Shown: piece by piece, positions 43,026 to 53,726 of the stretch
Layout: the number at the start of each line of letters is the position of its first letter
Position numbering within the stretch: position 1 is the stretch's first letter
Origin: Hydrogenophaga sp.
GTDB taxonomy: Bacteria > Pseudomonadota > Gammaproteobacteria > Burkholderiales > Burkholderiaceae_C
Direction of reading: 5' to 3'
Length of the DNA stretch: 64,000 nt
NCBI GenBank assembly: GCA_030682835.1
Contig: JAUXNG010000051.1
Coordinates: forward strand, 19,896-83,895
The notes under the pieces: model-generated
What the model was told of the DNA's origin: nothing
Database searches by the model: none
The model's input: the letters and a program-made list of their open reading frames with translations, nothing else
Translations under genes and position numbers: made by a program

Positions 43026-44363
43026 ATGCCCACCAACATCCGCTACACCCTGCTGTCGCTGCGCGACCTGGCGGTTTCCATCGGCCCGCTCGCGCTGCTC
43101 ACGCTGGCCCTGCTGGCCTTCACCTACTGGTGGCTGAACCCGAACCCGCCCAAGCGCGTGGTGCTGGCCACCGGACCGGCGCAGAGCGCCTACGACGCAT
43201 TCGGCCAGCAGTACGCGCAGGCGCTCAGCCGCTACGGCATCACGGTGGAGCTCCTGCCCTCCGAAGGCTCGTCGGCCAACCTGGAACTGCTGCGCGCCGG
43301 CAAAGCCGACCTCGGCTTTGTGCAGGGCGGCACGGCCGATATCGGCTACGACGACGAAGAATCCATTGCCTCGCTGGGCAGCCTGTTCGTCGAGCCGCTG
43401 TGGCTGTTTTACCGGGAAGAATCCGCCCAACGCCTGAACCAGAGCGAGACGGTGGCCAACCTCACCGAACTCAAGGGCTGGCGGGTCAACGTGGGTACCG
43501 CCGGCAGCGGCGTGCCGCGCCTGTTCGGCACCCTGCTCGACGTGAACCGCGTGGAACGCACGCAGCTGCAGCTGAGCGAGCTGGAACAGACGCCGGCCAC
43601 GGTGGCGTTCCTGGAAGGCGAACTGGACGCCCTGGTGTTCGCGTCCGCGCCCGAATCGCTGATGGTGCAGATGCTGCTGCAGACACCCGGCATACGGCTG
43701 ATGGATTTTGCGCAGAGCGAGGCATACTCCAGGCGTTTCGGCTACCTCACACCGGTCGTGATGCCGCGCGGCGTGGTCGACCTGGCCGGCGACATCCCGG
43801 CCCGCGATGTGCGCCTGGTGGCGTCCACCACCAGCCTGCTGACCAGCGCCCGCACGCACCCGGCCATCCTGCAGCTCTTCGCCCAGACCGCAACCCACCT
43901 GCACGGCGGCGCCAGCTGGTTCAGCCGCGCCCGCGAATACCCGAGCCTGGAACACAGCGAGGTGCGCGTCTCACCCGAGGCCACGCGTGCGATCCGCAAC
44001 GGCCCGCCTTTCCTGCAGCGCTACCTGCCCTTCTGGCTGGCCAACCTGATCGAGCGCATGTGGCTGGCCATGGGCCTGATCATCGCGCTGGCGCTGCCGC
44101 TCTCCCGCATCGTCCCCCCGCTCTACACCTTCCGCATCCGCTCACGCGTGTTCCGCTGGTACGCCGAGCTGCGCGACATCGAACAGCGCCACGAATCCCG
44201 CCCCGGCCAGGGCGCCACCCCGGCCCAGGAGCTGCTCGACCAGCTCGACGCGATGGAACACAAAGTGGAGAAGGTGGTGGTGCCGCTCTCCTACACCGAC
44301 GAGCTCTACGCCCTGCGCAACAACATCCACCTGGTGCGCAAGAAGCTGCTGCGCAAGGGATAG
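43026..44363 (+). CDS. TAXI-type TRAP solute-binding protein, membrane-anchored
   Basis: Binding protein of 445 residues with an N-terminal membrane anchor (residues 18-37) rather than a cleaved signal. A TAXI/NMT1-type ligand domain spans about 45-330 (VVLATGPAQSAYDAFGQQYAQ, GKADLGFVQGG). A second hydrophobic segment follows near 340-365, and then a cytosolic helical tail that may form a coiled coil (ELLDQLDAMEHKVEKVV). No TRAP permease genes are adjacent, so it may sense rather than transport. The ligand is unknown. Confidence 0.82.
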   Translation: MPTNIRYTLLSLRDLAVSIGPLALLTLALLAFTYWWLNPNPPKRVVLATGPAQSAYDAFGQQYAQALSRYGITVELLPSEGSSANLELLRAGKADLGFVQGGTADIGYDDEESIASLGSLFVEPLWLFYREESAQRLNQSETVANLTELKGWRVNVGTAGSGVPRLFGTLLDVNRVERTQLQLSELEQTPATVAFLEGELDALVFASAPESLMVQMLLQTPGIRLMDFAQSEAYSRRFGYLTPVVMPRGVVDLAGDIPARDVRLVASTTSLLTSARTHPAILQLFAQTATHLHGGASWFSRAREYPSLEHSEVRVSPEATRAIRNGPPFLQRYLPFWLANLIERMWLAMGLIIALALPLSRIVPPLYTFRIRSRVFRWYAELRDIEQRHESRPGQGATPAQELLDQLDAMEHKVEKVVVPLSYTDELYALRNNIHLVRKKLLRKG

Positions 44364-44371
44364 CCGTCCCA

Positions 44372-44428
44372 AGCAAGGCCAGCCTCCTTAGGGGGCAGCG
44401 ACCCGCGAAGCGGCGGAGCGTGGGGGGT
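44372..44428. repeat. GC-rich mosaic intergenic repeat, copy 3 (inverted)
   Basis: Short inverted version between the convergent TAXI and DUF1631 genes. On the minus strand it reads AACCCCCCACGCTCCGCCG, then CTTCGCGGGTCGCTGCCCCC and TAAGGAGGCTGGC. It fills the whole gap between the two stops. Confidence 0.6.
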
Positions 44429-46491
44429 TACTGTTTTCCGCTGTTGATCCAGGCCTGCCTGGCCACCGCGTCCAGTGCTTCGTCCACCACGCCGTGGTCG
44501 GCGATGACGCGCAAGCGGTCTTGCGACAGCAGGCGATCGAGGCCGCGACGCGTCATGGACATCGACCGGCCATCTGCCCCGGTCAGCAGGAACATGGTGC
44601 CGTGCGGGCTGGCCCAGGTGATCTGGCAGCGCATGGCCTCGCCGTCCTGCGCCACGTCGACCCAGGTACCCACCGGAAGGGCCTCGCCCTGCTGGCGGCT
44701 CGCCTCCGCCTTGAGATCGGCCCAGTCGCGCTGCATCGGCTGCGTTTCCACAAACGCAGGCTGCGTGTCCATAAGCGCGTCGTCCATGAAGCCGGTGTCG
44801 CGGGCTTCGGCGGGTTGCATCCAGGGTTCGGGCTCCAGCGGCATTTCGCGGCTGGGCGGGCTCTCGGGTGGGGGCTCGTTGCGCTGGGTCTTGTAGGCCG
44901 CTTCGTGCAGGCCCATCAGGGCCTGGAAGAAGGACTCGCTCTGCTCGCGCGGGTAGTCGATCGAGTCCAGCCCCTCGCGCAAGGTGCGCAGCACGCCGGG
45001 AATGACCTTCACCAGACGCGGCCGGTTGCGGCTCGCCAGCATCAGCTGGGACGACCACAGCAGATCCGGCAGGATGTCGGTGTAGCGCAGCGCGGGCGCA
45101 TCGGCAGGCGACAGCTCGGCCGAAGGCCGGGCAGCAGCTTCCAGACGGGCCTGCGCCACCACCTGTGCCCACGGACCGGTGAGGAAACGGCGCACCACAC
45201 CGGGTGAACGCTCGAAATCGTTTCGCGAACTGAACTCTGCGGCCACACGTTCGGCCAGCAGGTTGCGCTGCTCCACGCGCACCAGCGTCTGCACCGCCAG
45301 CCCCCGCGCCTGAACGGGGCCAGGACCCAGGGCGGCGGCCTGCGAACGCACCATGTCGACCAGAAGCGCAGCGAAGCGATCCGCCACATCGGGGCCGGGT
45401 TGCTGCAAGGCACGCACGGTGTCGCGCACGCGGGCAGCAAACGGCTCGTAGCCGCTGTCCTGCTCGCTGCGAAAGGCCAGGCTGCGCTCGGTGATGCCGT
45501 CGAGCAGGCGACGCGCCGGATTCTGCCGGTCAGCAAAGAAACGGGGTTCGTTGCGGGCGAGCTGCAGCAGCGCGGGCTTGAGCTCCAGCAACAGGTCCCG
45601 CAGCGGTTTGAGCAGGCGGTTGTCTTCGGCAATGCGGCGCAGCATCTGCGTCACCACCTCGGCCGCCAGCGTGCGCACCATGGCATTGCCCTGGGCATGC
45701 ACGGGGTCGTCGCTCAAGCCCTGGTCGAGGTTGCCCACCAGCAGCTGGTGCAGATGATCCAGTGTCAGCAGCGCGTCACCGCCCCCGACCGTGTCCGCCA
45801 GGCCGCCGTCGGCGCGCGGCGAACCAGTTGCGGGCCGTGCGGCAGCCACCTGTACCACGTGGTAGCTCGCCGGGGCCACGCCCCAGCTGTCGAGCAGGGT
45901 GCTGAGGTGGGCGTACATCTTCTGCAGCTCTTCGCCCAGCATCAGCGCGCCGGTCTGCAGCCAGCGAGAGCGCACGGCCGCGTCCACATGCAGGCCGTTG
46001 AGCGTGCGCATCAGGGCGCCCACCACCATCTCGGTGCGCAGCGGGTTCGACTCCGCCCGCACGAGTTCCAGCCCGCGCGCGCGGCTCATCCGCGCGTTGA
46101 GATGCACCAGTTCGTCTTCGGCGGCGAGCTTGATCATCTGTTGCAAACGCGCCGACTCCACCGACTCCTGCACCTGCTCGTCGCCCATGAGCTCCAGCTC
46201 ATCGAAACTCAAGGTCTGCAGACTTCGAGCGGTGGCGCCGGGTGTTGTGCGGGCGCCCTCCACCGTGGCGGCGAACGATTCGAGAAAACGGTTGGCGATG
46301 AGTTCGCGGTGGCTGTCGAGCTGGGTGCGGGCTTCCATCAGCGCCTGCTTCTCGTACAGGTGCCGTGCATCCGTTTCGCGCTGCTTCAGCGTCGCACGCA
46401 GATTCCCCAGCCAGCGGGGCACCCAGACCTCCATGAGTCCGAGCGCTTCCTTGATGCAGGCAGCGTAGGCCTGGTTTGAACTGGCATCCAT
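44428..46491 (-). CDS. DUF1631 family protein
   Basis: Large cytosolic protein of 687 residues of the DUF1631 family, seen mostly in beta- and gammaproteobacteria and sometimes wrongly labelled thymidine phosphorylase. Visible blocks are the LQTLSFDELELMGDEQVQESVE segment near residue 89, read as two parts, and a C-terminal PilZ-like region: LPVGTWVDVAQDGEAMRCQITWASPHGTMFLLTGADG, read in parts. The PilZ-like resemblance suggests c-di-GMP binding but the full RxxxR motif is not clear. The function is unknown. Confidence 0.85.
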   Translation of the reverse strand: MDASSNQAYAACIKEALGLMEVWVPRWLGNLRATLKQRETDARHLYEKQALMEARTQLDSHRELIANRFLESFAATVEGARTTPGATARSLQTLSFDELELMGDEQVQESVESARLQQMIKLAAEDELVHLNARMSRARGLELVRAESNPLRTEMVVGALMRTLNGLHVDAAVRSRWLQTGALMLGEELQKMYAHLSTLLDSWGVAPASYHVVQVAAARPATGSPRADGGLADTVGGGDALLTLDHLHQLLVGNLDQGLSDDPVHAQGNAMVRTLAAEVVTQMLRRIAEDNRLLKPLRDLLLELKPALLQLARNEPRFFADRQNPARRLLDGITERSLAFRSEQDSGYEPFAARVRDTVRALQQPGPDVADRFAALLVDMVRSQAAALGPGPVQARGLAVQTLVRVEQRNLLAERVAAEFSSRNDFERSPGVVRRFLTGPWAQVVAQARLEAAARPSAELSPADAPALRYTDILPDLLWSSQLMLASRNRPRLVKVIPGVLRTLREGLDSIDYPREQSESFFQALMGLHEAAYKTQRNEPPPESPPSREMPLEPEPWMQPAEARDTGFMDDALMDTQPAFVETQPMQRDWADLKAEASRQQGEALPVGTWVDVAQDGEAMRCQITWASPHGTMFLLTGADGRSMSMTRRGLDRLLSQDRLRVIADHGVVDEALDAVARQAWINSGKQ

Positions 46492-46605
46492 GCAGCAGAC
46501 GGCTTTCTGCTCGGCGTGAGCGTGCTGATATTCACACGATTATGCGCAAACCACCACAGATGCAAAGCCCGAAACAGGCATCAAACCACCCGCAATTCGC
46601 GTGTT

Positions 46606-47157
46606 TCAGCGGCGGTCGAGCAAGCGCTTCCAGCCCTCTGCGCCCAGATCACGCAGGGTCTGCAGGTTGCGTTCGACGATCTTTTCCGCGTCGCCCGCAT
46701 CGGATTCGATGGCCCGCTCCACGCTGTCTTCGCGCAGCAGGTGCAAGGTGGGATACGGCGCGCGGTTGGTGCAGTTGGTCACGTCCTCGGGCGTGGTGCC
46801 CTCGAACTGGAACTGCGGGTGAAAACTCGCCACCTGGATGATGCCCTCCAGCTCGTGCTCGGCCACCACGTCATCCACCACGTTCTGGAAGTCGTTGAAC
46901 ACCTCGAAGTCGGGGAACAGCGTGGGATGCACCAGCAGCGTGGTGTCAATCTCTTCCGCCGGCGTGGCCTGCAGCAGGTCCAGCTCCCGATCCAGCTCGT
47001 CCAGAAACGCATCCAGATGCCGCGCCCGGCTCACCACGATGCGGACCTGGTTCTTCACGTACACAGAACGCGCAAAGGGGCACAGGTTCAGGCCGATCAC
47101 AGCCTTCTCGATCCAGTGGCGGGTGTCGGCCAGAACGGTGTCGTCAGAGATTTCCAT
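46606..47157 (-). CDS. DUF1415 family protein
   Basis: Cytosolic protein of 183 residues of the DUF1415 family: LNLCPFARSV near residue 23, then LLVHPTLFPDFEVFNDF and VASFHPQFQFEGT and NRAPYPTLHLLRE. The NLCPFA segment with its cysteine is the family hallmark. The ATG at 47157 is preferred over an in-frame codon 51 bases upstream because family members start at this point. The function is unknown. The 114 bases before DUF1631 hold nothing recognisable. Confidence 0.87.
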   Translation of the reverse strand: MEISDDTVLADTRHWIEKAVIGLNLCPFARSVYVKNQVRIVVSRARHLDAFLDELDRELDLLQATPAEEIDTTLLVHPTLFPDFEVFNDFQNVVDDVVAEHELEGIIQVASFHPQFQFEGTTPEDVTNCTNRAPYPTLHLLREDSVERAIESDAGDAEKIVERNLQTLRDLGAEGWKRLLDRR

Positions 47158-47189
47158 AAACAGGAGCGCAGTCGGAGAAGAATGAATTA

Positions 47190-47287
47190 AACCCAGAACG
47201 CCGCGCAACGGGCTTTGCCCGGGCGCAGGCGTTGCCCCCTTGAGGGGGGATGCGGCTACACGCAGTGAGCAAGCAACGGGGGTGGGA
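47190..47287. repeat. GC-rich mosaic intergenic repeat, copy 4 (inverted)
   Basis: Lies between DUF1415 and ettA, both on the minus strand, and reads inverted relative to copies 1, 2 and 5: CACCCCCGTTGCTTGCTCA, CACTGCGTGTAGC, the hairpin CCCCCCTCAAGGGGG, and then GCGCCCGGGCAAAGCCCG. It ends at the ettA stop, so here too the repeat follows a gene end. Confidence 0.75.
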
Positions 47288-48949
<1,662 letters not shown>

Positions 48950-49025
48950 GGGTACTGGGTCCGAAAAACTGCGGCCAGGAGGGCCACGCAACCATTAATT
49001 ATCCCAGCATGCGACAATGCAGTCT

Positions 49026-49065
49026 GTTGAGCACCTCAGTTGGCTCAACACCAGCCCTTTGCTGG
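49026..49065 (+). promoter_or_regulatory. Leader hairpins upstream of rhlE
   Basis: GTTGAG (49026-49031) pairs with CTCAAC (49044-49049), and CCAGC (49051-49055) with GCTGG (49061-49065). They lie in the 253-base gap between the divergent ettA and rhlE genes and could fold in a long rhlE leader, as seen with some cold-shock helicase mRNAs. No promoter was firmly placed. Confidence 0.3.
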
Positions 49066-49202
49066 GGCGTGCGCAACCTGCTTGCGGCCGCCAAACTCTT
49101 GAATCCATCTGCCCCAGACTGGCCAGGCGCTGCCCCTCACACGGAAGCCGCAACTGGAGTGGCCGATGCCCCCAGCGCCCTGGACGGGCGCCTCATCAAG
49201 CA

Positions 49203-51020
49203 ATGAACTTTGACGATCTGAAACTGGCCCCGGCCATTGTGCAAGCGGTGCGTGAGCACGGCTACGAAACCCCCACCCCCATCCAGGCAGAGGCGATTCC
49301 CGCCGTGCTGGCCGGGCGCGACCTGCTCGGTGGCGCCCAGACGGGCACCGGCAAGACCGCCGCCTTCACCCTGCCCATGCTGCACCGCCTGAGCGAGGGC
49401 GAGCGCAGCAAGAACCGCTTCGGCGGCGTGGCCATCCGCGCCCTGGTTCTCACCCCCACCCGCGAACTCGCGGCGCAGGTCGAGGAATCGGCTCGCGTCT
49501 ACGGCAAGCACCTCTCGCTCACCTCCACCGTGATCTTTGGCGGCGTGGGCATGAACCCCCAGATCAACGCCATGAAGCGCGGCGTTGACATTCTCGTGGC
49601 CACCCCCGGCCGCCTGCTCGACCTGCAGCAGCAGGGCTTCCTGGACCTCTCCGGCGTGCAGATGCTGGTGCTGGACGAAGCCGACCGCATGCTCGACATG
49701 GGCTTCATCCACGACGTGAAGAAGATCCTGGCCCTGGTGCCGAAAGAAAAGCAGAGCCTGCTGTTCTCGGCCACGTTCAGTGACGAGATTCGCGATCTGG
49801 CCAACAACCTGCTCAAGGACCCATTGAGCATCCAGGTGACCCCGCGCAACACCACGGTGCAGCGCATCACCCAGGTGATCCACCCAGTGGGTCGCGGCAA
49901 GAAAAAAGCCTTGCTGGTGCACATCATCAATGAGCACAACTGGAGTCAGGTGCTGGTATTTACCCGCACCAAGTTTGGTGCCAACAACGTGGCCGAGTTT
50001 CTGACCAAAAACGGCATCCAGGCCATGGCCTTGCACGGCAACAAGAGCCAGGGTGCCCGCACCCAGGCGCTGGCCGGCTTCAAGAGCGGCGACATCCGCG
50101 CCCTGGTGGCGACCGACATCGCGGCCCGCGGCATCGACATCGACGAGCTGCCGCACGTGGTGAACTACGAAATCCCGAACGTCAGCGAAGACTACGTGCA
50201 CCGCATCGGCCGCACCGGCCGCGCCGGCAAGAGCGGTGAAGCCATCAACCTGGTGAGCCTGGACGAAGAAGGCTTCATGATGGACATTGAGCGCTTCACC
50301 AAGCAGCAGATTCCGGTGCAGATCTTCCCCGAATTCATGCCTGAGCCCGGTGAGAAGGCCGAGCCGATCGCCATGGGTCGCCAGACCATCTGGGGTGGCG
50401 CCGGCAAGCCCCCAAGCCGCGACGTGATGGCCGCTGCAGCCAAGGCAGCACGCACAGAAATGATGCAGCGCGTGCGCGAGAAGAAAGCCGACGCACCGCA
50501 AGGCCGCGGCAACGGTGGTGGGCAGCGCCACCGCCCCGCCGATGATGGCGGTCAGCCTGAAGGCCAACGCACAGAAGGCCGCCGCCCGCAGGGTGGTGGT
50601 CAGCGGCCCCAAGGCAACGCCGGCGGTGGCAATGGCCAGCCGCGCAACCCCGGTGGTAACCGCAGCGGTGCACAAGGCCAGCGCCCGCCCCGTCAGGCTC
50701 AGGGCGACCGCATGGACCGGGGTGACCGCCCCGAGCGCGGCGACCGCAGCCCGGCCCGTGGAGAAGGCGGCGCCGAGCGCCAGCCGGGTCCGAATGCCCA
50801 CCTGGGCAGCCTGCGCATCCGCGAACCGCGTCCACGCGCTGCAGCCCCGGGTGGTCAGCCCGACCCGTTGCGCACCAGCATCGACTCGCTGGGCAGTCGT
50901 GGCGCGCGCAACAACCGCTCGGGCCAGGGTCAAGGCCGTGGCGGCCCAGGCCGCAACAACGATGCACCGCGTGGCGGCCCCGCCGACCCACTGCGCACCA
51001 ACTACGGCCGGATTCGTTGA
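49203..51020 (+). CDS. rhlE: DEAD-box ATP-dependent RNA helicase RhlE
   Basis: RNA helicase acting in ribosome assembly and RNA turnover. The 605-residue protein begins [10 protein letters not shown] and has Q motif TPIQAEAIP, Walker [20 protein letters not shown] in [16 protein letters not shown], and the motif VI sequence [13 protein letters not shown]. The core ends near residue 390. About 200 residues of Gly, Arg, Gln and Pro-rich tail follow, ending RTNYGRIR, which is likely disordered and binds RNA. The long tail is typical of RhlE in betaproteobacteria. Confidence 0.93.
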   Translation: MNFDDLKLAPAIVQAVREHGYETPTPIQAEAIPAVLAGRDLLGGAQTGTGKTAAFTLPMLHRLSEGERSKNRFGGVAIRALVLTPTRELAAQVEESARVYGKHLSLTSTVIFGGVGMNPQINAMKRGVDILVATPGRLLDLQQQGFLDLSGVQMLVLDEADRMLDMGFIHDVKKILALVPKEKQSLLFSATFSDEIRDLANNLLKDPLSIQVTPRNTTVQRITQVIHPVGRGKKKALLVHIINEHNWSQVLVFTRTKFGANNVAEFLTKNGIQAMALHGNKSQGARTQALAGFKSGDIRALVATDIAARGIDIDELPHVVNYEIPNVSEDYVHRIGRTGRAGKSGEAINLVSLDEEGFMMDIERFTKQQIPVQIFPEFMPEPGEKAEPIAMGRQTIWGGAGKPPSRDVMAAAAKAARTEMMQRVREKKADAPQGRGNGGGQRHRPADDGGQPEGQRTEGRRPQGGGQRPQGNAGGGNGQPRNPGGNRSGAQGQRPPRQAQGDRMDRGDRPERGDRSPARGEGGAERQPGPNAHLGSLRIREPRPRAAAPGGQPDPLRTSIDSLGSRGARNNRSGQGQGRGGPGRNNDAPRGGPADPLRTNYGRIR

Positions 51021-51021
51021 T

Positions 51022-51110
51022 AGATTCCCCCCGCGCCGCCTGCGGCGTCACCCCCCAAGGGGGCAACACCTGCGGCCTGGCGGAGCCAGTTCCGCGGTGT
51101 TCTGGGTGGC
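51022..51110. repeat. GC-rich mosaic intergenic repeat, copy 5
   Basis: Begins just after the rhlE stop with CCCCCCGCGCCGCCTGCGGCGTCA, read in parts, the hairpin CCCCCCAAGGGGG and GGCCTGGCGGAGCCAGTTCCGCGGTG. Same orientation as copies 1 and 2, and very close to copy 1 in its first half. Confidence 0.78.
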
Positions 51111-51174
51111 TTCCCTTCTCCTTCTGAGCGATTTTTTTCGCTCGAGATGGACGGCTTCGGGCTACAGTGGGCCG

Positions 51175-52269
51175 ATGACGAACGAACCCTCACTTGAGCC
51201 CGCCGCCCCCGTCAACGCCCCGTCTGCCCTTGCTGGCAACGGGGCGTTGCCGCATCTGCCGCCACGCTTTGCCACCCTCATGGTCGCCACAGCAAATGTG
51301 CTGAACCTGGCGCAACCCGGACGCCATTTCTACGACGGGCAAGACCCTTACAGCCAGGCCGAGTTTGAGCGCAAGGTCGGCTGGCTGGGTGAGCGCATCA
51401 AGGTGCTCAACGCCGACGTGCTGGCAGTGCAAGAGGTTTGGGACGAGGTGGCCCTGCGCGCCGCCATTGCGCGCAGCGGGCTGCAATATGGTTTTGTGGG
51501 TGTTCCCGGCGCAGAGAACGGTCCAGGCCAACATGGCGCACAAGGCACACCGCGTGTGGGCATCGTGACGCGGCTGAAGGTGGAGTCGATCGAGTCGCTG
51601 ATCAACTTTCCCGCCGCCGCCATGGTGGATGTGCCGGGCCTGGGCCCGCACACCCGCTTTGAGCGCCCGCCCCTGCTGGCCACGCTGCGCATGAAACACG
51701 GCCAGCCGGTGGCCTTCATCACCGCCCACCTCAAGTCCAAGCGGCCCAAATTTTTGCAGGACGCCAGCGGACAGCCCCTGGAAGACCCCGTCGACCCGGC
51801 GGTGCAGGCTGTGGCCTCGCTGCGCTCGCTCATCATGCGGGCCAGCGAAGCACTGGCACTGCGCCTGAAAGTGGTGGAAATGCTGCACCGAACCCGCTTG
51901 CCGGTGGTGCTCATGGGCGACCTGAACGACAGCCCGCACAGCGTCACCACGCAATTGATTGCGGCCACCTCGCAGACGGCCTACGACAAGGGGGCGCGAG
52001 ACAACGCGATGTTCAGCGCCTGGGACGTGCAGGGGGAGGCCGCGCTGCGCCGCGACGTGGCGTACTCACACATCCACCAGGGCTACCCGGAAGTGCTGGA
52101 TCAAGTGCTGGTGAGCGAAGAATTTGTGGCCACCAGCCGATCGTCCATTGGCGACGTGCGGCGCGTGGAAGTATTCAACGATCACCTGTTTGAGGGCCGC
52201 GACCGCAGCCGCAGCGACCACGGTTTTGTGCGCGCACTGCTGCGCCTGCGCTTGCCCGAACCGGCTTGA
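51175..52269 (+). CDS. Endonuclease/exonuclease/phosphatase family protein
   Basis: Predicted metal-dependent phosphoesterase of the EEP superfamily, 364 residues. Motifs visible are MVATANVLNL at the first strand, VLAVQEVWDE with the catalytic Glu, LPVVLMGDLNDSP with Asp and Asn, and SDHGFVRALL with the final Asp-His pair. No signal peptide is seen. The substrate could be nucleic acid or a phosphodiester; the family alone does not decide. Confidence 0.85.
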   Translation: MTNEPSLEPAAPVNAPSALAGNGALPHLPPRFATLMVATANVLNLAQPGRHFYDGQDPYSQAEFERKVGWLGERIKVLNADVLAVQEVWDEVALRAAIARSGLQYGFVGVPGAENGPGQHGAQGTPRVGIVTRLKVESIESLINFPAAAMVDVPGLGPHTRFERPPLLATLRMKHGQPVAFITAHLKSKRPKFLQDASGQPLEDPVDPAVQAVASLRSLIMRASEALALRLKVVEMLHRTRLPVVLMGDLNDSPHSVTTQLIAATSQTAYDKGARDNAMFSAWDVQGEAALRRDVAYSHIHQGYPEVLDQVLVSEEFVATSRSSIGDVRRVEVFNDHLFEGRDRSRSDHGFVRALLRLRLPEPA

Positions 52270-52331
52270 CAGCACTGAAACCTGCTGTCCATGGCCTTGA
52301 GACAAGCCGCTCCTCGTCAGGGCCACACTTT

Positions 52332-52715
52332 TCAACCCCGGACAAACAGGGTCACCAGCGGTTCCTCACCCACCTGCCGGCTCCAGTGACCGTGCACGTT
52401 GGAATCAAACTCTGCGCCTGCCGGCAGGGTGTCAGCCGAATAAAAATGGTCGCCGGGACCGAACAAGCGCGAACTGCCGTCCTGCAGGCCGATCTCCATC
52501 TTCCCTTGCAACACAAACAACCACTGCGGTGTGCCGGTGCAGTGGAACTGGCTGCGAAAACCCACCGGACTGTGCCGCAGCTGATAGCCACCAGAAGGCA
52601 TCAGCGGCGACAGCTGGGCCGCAGGCGTGCCCTCGGATAAGGCCACGGTTTCGTCGCGAAATTTTGCGCGACCATCGGCATCGGTGTACAGCACCACTTT
52701 ATTGAAAACACTCAT
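52332..52715 (-). CDS. Cupin domain protein
   Basis: Small single-cupin protein of 127 residues (start MSVFNKVVLYTDADGRA). The barrel shows HCTGTPQWLFVLQGKMEIGL and GPGDHFYSADTLPAG blocks. The metal-site histidines of classic cupins are partly replaced, so metal binding is uncertain. An AGGAG site precedes the ATG at 52715, which decides the start against a longer frame. The function is unknown. Confidence 0.8.
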   Translation of the reverse strand: MSVFNKVVLYTDADGRAKFRDETVALSEGTPAAQLSPLMPSGGYQLRHSPVGFRSQFHCTGTPQWLFVLQGKMEIGLQDGSSRLFGPGDHFYSADTLPAGAEFDSNVHGHWSRQVGEEPLVTLFVRG

Positions 52716-52805
52716 CGCGGGCTCCTGAAAAGGGTGGCCCGGTTGTACCAGATGGTGGCTTGATGCTTCGTCTGTCAAGTCGGCAACCTGGGAACCATAG
52801 GAACA

Positions 52806-52843
52806 AAAACGGCCGGTTGACTGTTAGGTCAACCGGCCGTTTT
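52806..52843. terminator. Strong bidirectional terminator
   Basis: A 16-bp perfect stem (52806-52821 with 52828-52843) and a 6-base loop. The arms begin AAAACGGCC and end GGCCGTTTT, so each strand has a T-run at its 3' side. It lies 90 bases upstream of the cupin start and just after the DUF4148 remnant end, so it can stop transcripts in both directions. Confidence 0.85.
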
Positions 52844-52891
52844 GGAAGTCAACGCAGCATCCCGCGCCTGAAGTCAGGGGATGAGCGCCAT

Positions 52892-53060
52892 TCAGTTGGT
52901 CGCTTTGGCGGGGTAGCGGTTGGGGCTGAGTTCGTTCAGCTTCTGGCCCGACTCACCTCCGGCCACGATGTCACCCGTGCGCTGCGCTTCGCGCAGTTCA
53001 GCGCGAACCTGATCGCGGGTCTTGGGGGCATCGGTGTCGGCAGCCAAAGCGTGCCCAGCG
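52892..53060 (-). pseudogene. DUF4148 protein remnant
   Basis: Reads on the minus strand DTDAPKTRDQVRAELREAQR and on to KLNELSPNRYPAKATN before the stop at 52892-52894. This is the C-terminal half of a DUF4148 exported protein, about 100 residues when complete. The signal-peptide part (LSAGHALAA) is in frame for a few codons, then its hydrophobic core SLLLA continues only in another frame, and no start codon precedes it. It is a frameshifted, truncated gene. It abuts the LysR remnant. Confidence 0.75.
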
Positions 53061-53070
53061 GAAAGGGCAC

Positions 53071-53250
53071 CTGGCCAGCAGCAGGCTGGTACGAGTGCTC
53101 AGCCCCTGGATCGCCGGGCGTTTCACGCTGTATGCCGCGCTGCCCAATCGCAAGCTCATGCCGCAGCGCACCCGCGTTTTGCTGGACTACCTGAGCCTTG
53201 AAACACAGCGCTCGGTGCTGAACGCACTGGCCGCCTGCGAGGTCTGCTGA
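53071..53250 (+). pseudogene. LysR-family regulator C-terminal remnant
   Basis: The plus-strand frame LASSRLVRVLSPWIAGRFTL, continuing YAALPNRKLMPQRTRVLLDY to a TGA at 53248-53250, is the last 59 residues of a LysR effector domain. Nothing upstream encodes the DNA-binding part or the rest of the effector domain. Its left end overlaps the DUF4148 remnant, so a deletion or rearrangement joined the two. The Hydrogenophaga-type GC content is like the neighbours, so it is a local relic. Confidence 0.75.
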
Positions 53251-53300
53251 ACGGATCGCCCCCAATGCTGGATCCGACCGACATGGGTATCTGATCAAGC

Positions 53301-53357
53301 CGGGGGGTGTGCCTTTGAGCTATGGAAGCACAAACTCAGTGCATTCAACACCCCCCG
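53301..53357. other. Inverted repeat before tRNA-Gly
   Basis: CGGGGGGTGT (53301-53310) and ACACCCCCCG (53348-53357) are perfect 10-base inverted copies with a 37-base gap, ending 57 bases before the tRNA gene. The purpose is unclear. Apart from this and the -10-like TATGAT at 53399-53404, I see nothing coding between 53251 and 53414. Confidence 0.4.
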
Positions 53358-53414
53358 AATTCAAACCCCATTCCGGCGCCAGAGGGGATGCGCTCGGGTA
53401 TGATCGCGGACCGT

Positions 53415-53488
53415 GCGGGTGTAGTTCAATGGTAGAACGGCAGCTTCCCAAGCTTCATACGAGGGTTCGATTCCCTTCACCCGCTCCA
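53415..53488 (+). tRNA. tRNA-Gly (anticodon CCC)
   Basis: A 74-base gene with encoded CCA. The acceptor stem GCGGGTG pairs with CACCCGC, the D-arm reads GTTCAATGGTAGAAC, the anticodon loop TTCCCAA gives CCC, and the T-arm is GAGGGTTCGATTCCCTT. One anticodon-stem pair is mismatched (C with T). It is very like E. coli tRNA-Gly(CCC). This is the known target class of ICEclc-type elements, whose integrase recombines in the last 18 bases of the gene. Confidence 0.95.
53471..53488 (+). other. Probable attL of the ICE (18-bp tRNA-Gly 3' end)
   Basis: The 18 bases TTCCCTTCACCCGCTCCA at the tRNA 3' end match the position and length of the ICEclc attachment site. The integrase gene starts 238 bases downstream and points away from the tRNA, the standard arrangement. 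The matching attR copy should lie beyond the right edge of the window. Confidence 0.7.
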
Positions 53489-53614
53489 CTGCATCGTTCC
53501 AGGGAATTCTGAGGAAGTCCAAGAGGCATCGTAAGTCGTTGATTCTGTTTGAGTTTTCGACACCTCGATGTTCCAGTGGGCTCCACGGAAATCCACCTGA
53601 AGCCACGACGTTTA

Positions 53615-53638
53615 TGTCCATTTTTGTGTCCATTTTTG
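53615..53638 (+). repeat. 12-bp tandem repeat between attL and int
   Basis: TGTCCATTTTTG occurs twice with no gap (53615-53626, 53627-53638), 127 bases from attL and 89 bases before the integrase start. Its AT-rich content contrasts with the surroundings. Repeats at this place can be arm-type binding sites for the integrase or part of its promoter control. Confidence 0.6.
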
Positions 53639-53726
53639 CGGGCACGACGGCTTCCGGATTGTTGCTAGGGCGCTGAGGTCGATGGGTTAAGCATCTGGTT
53701 CCTGACTCATGTTCAGGAGCTAGAGC

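Noticed and set aside
49137..50933. 598-codon open frame on the minus strand across rhlE
   Set aside because: It mirrors the RhlE coding frame and its Gly/Arg-rich tail; no domain is visible.
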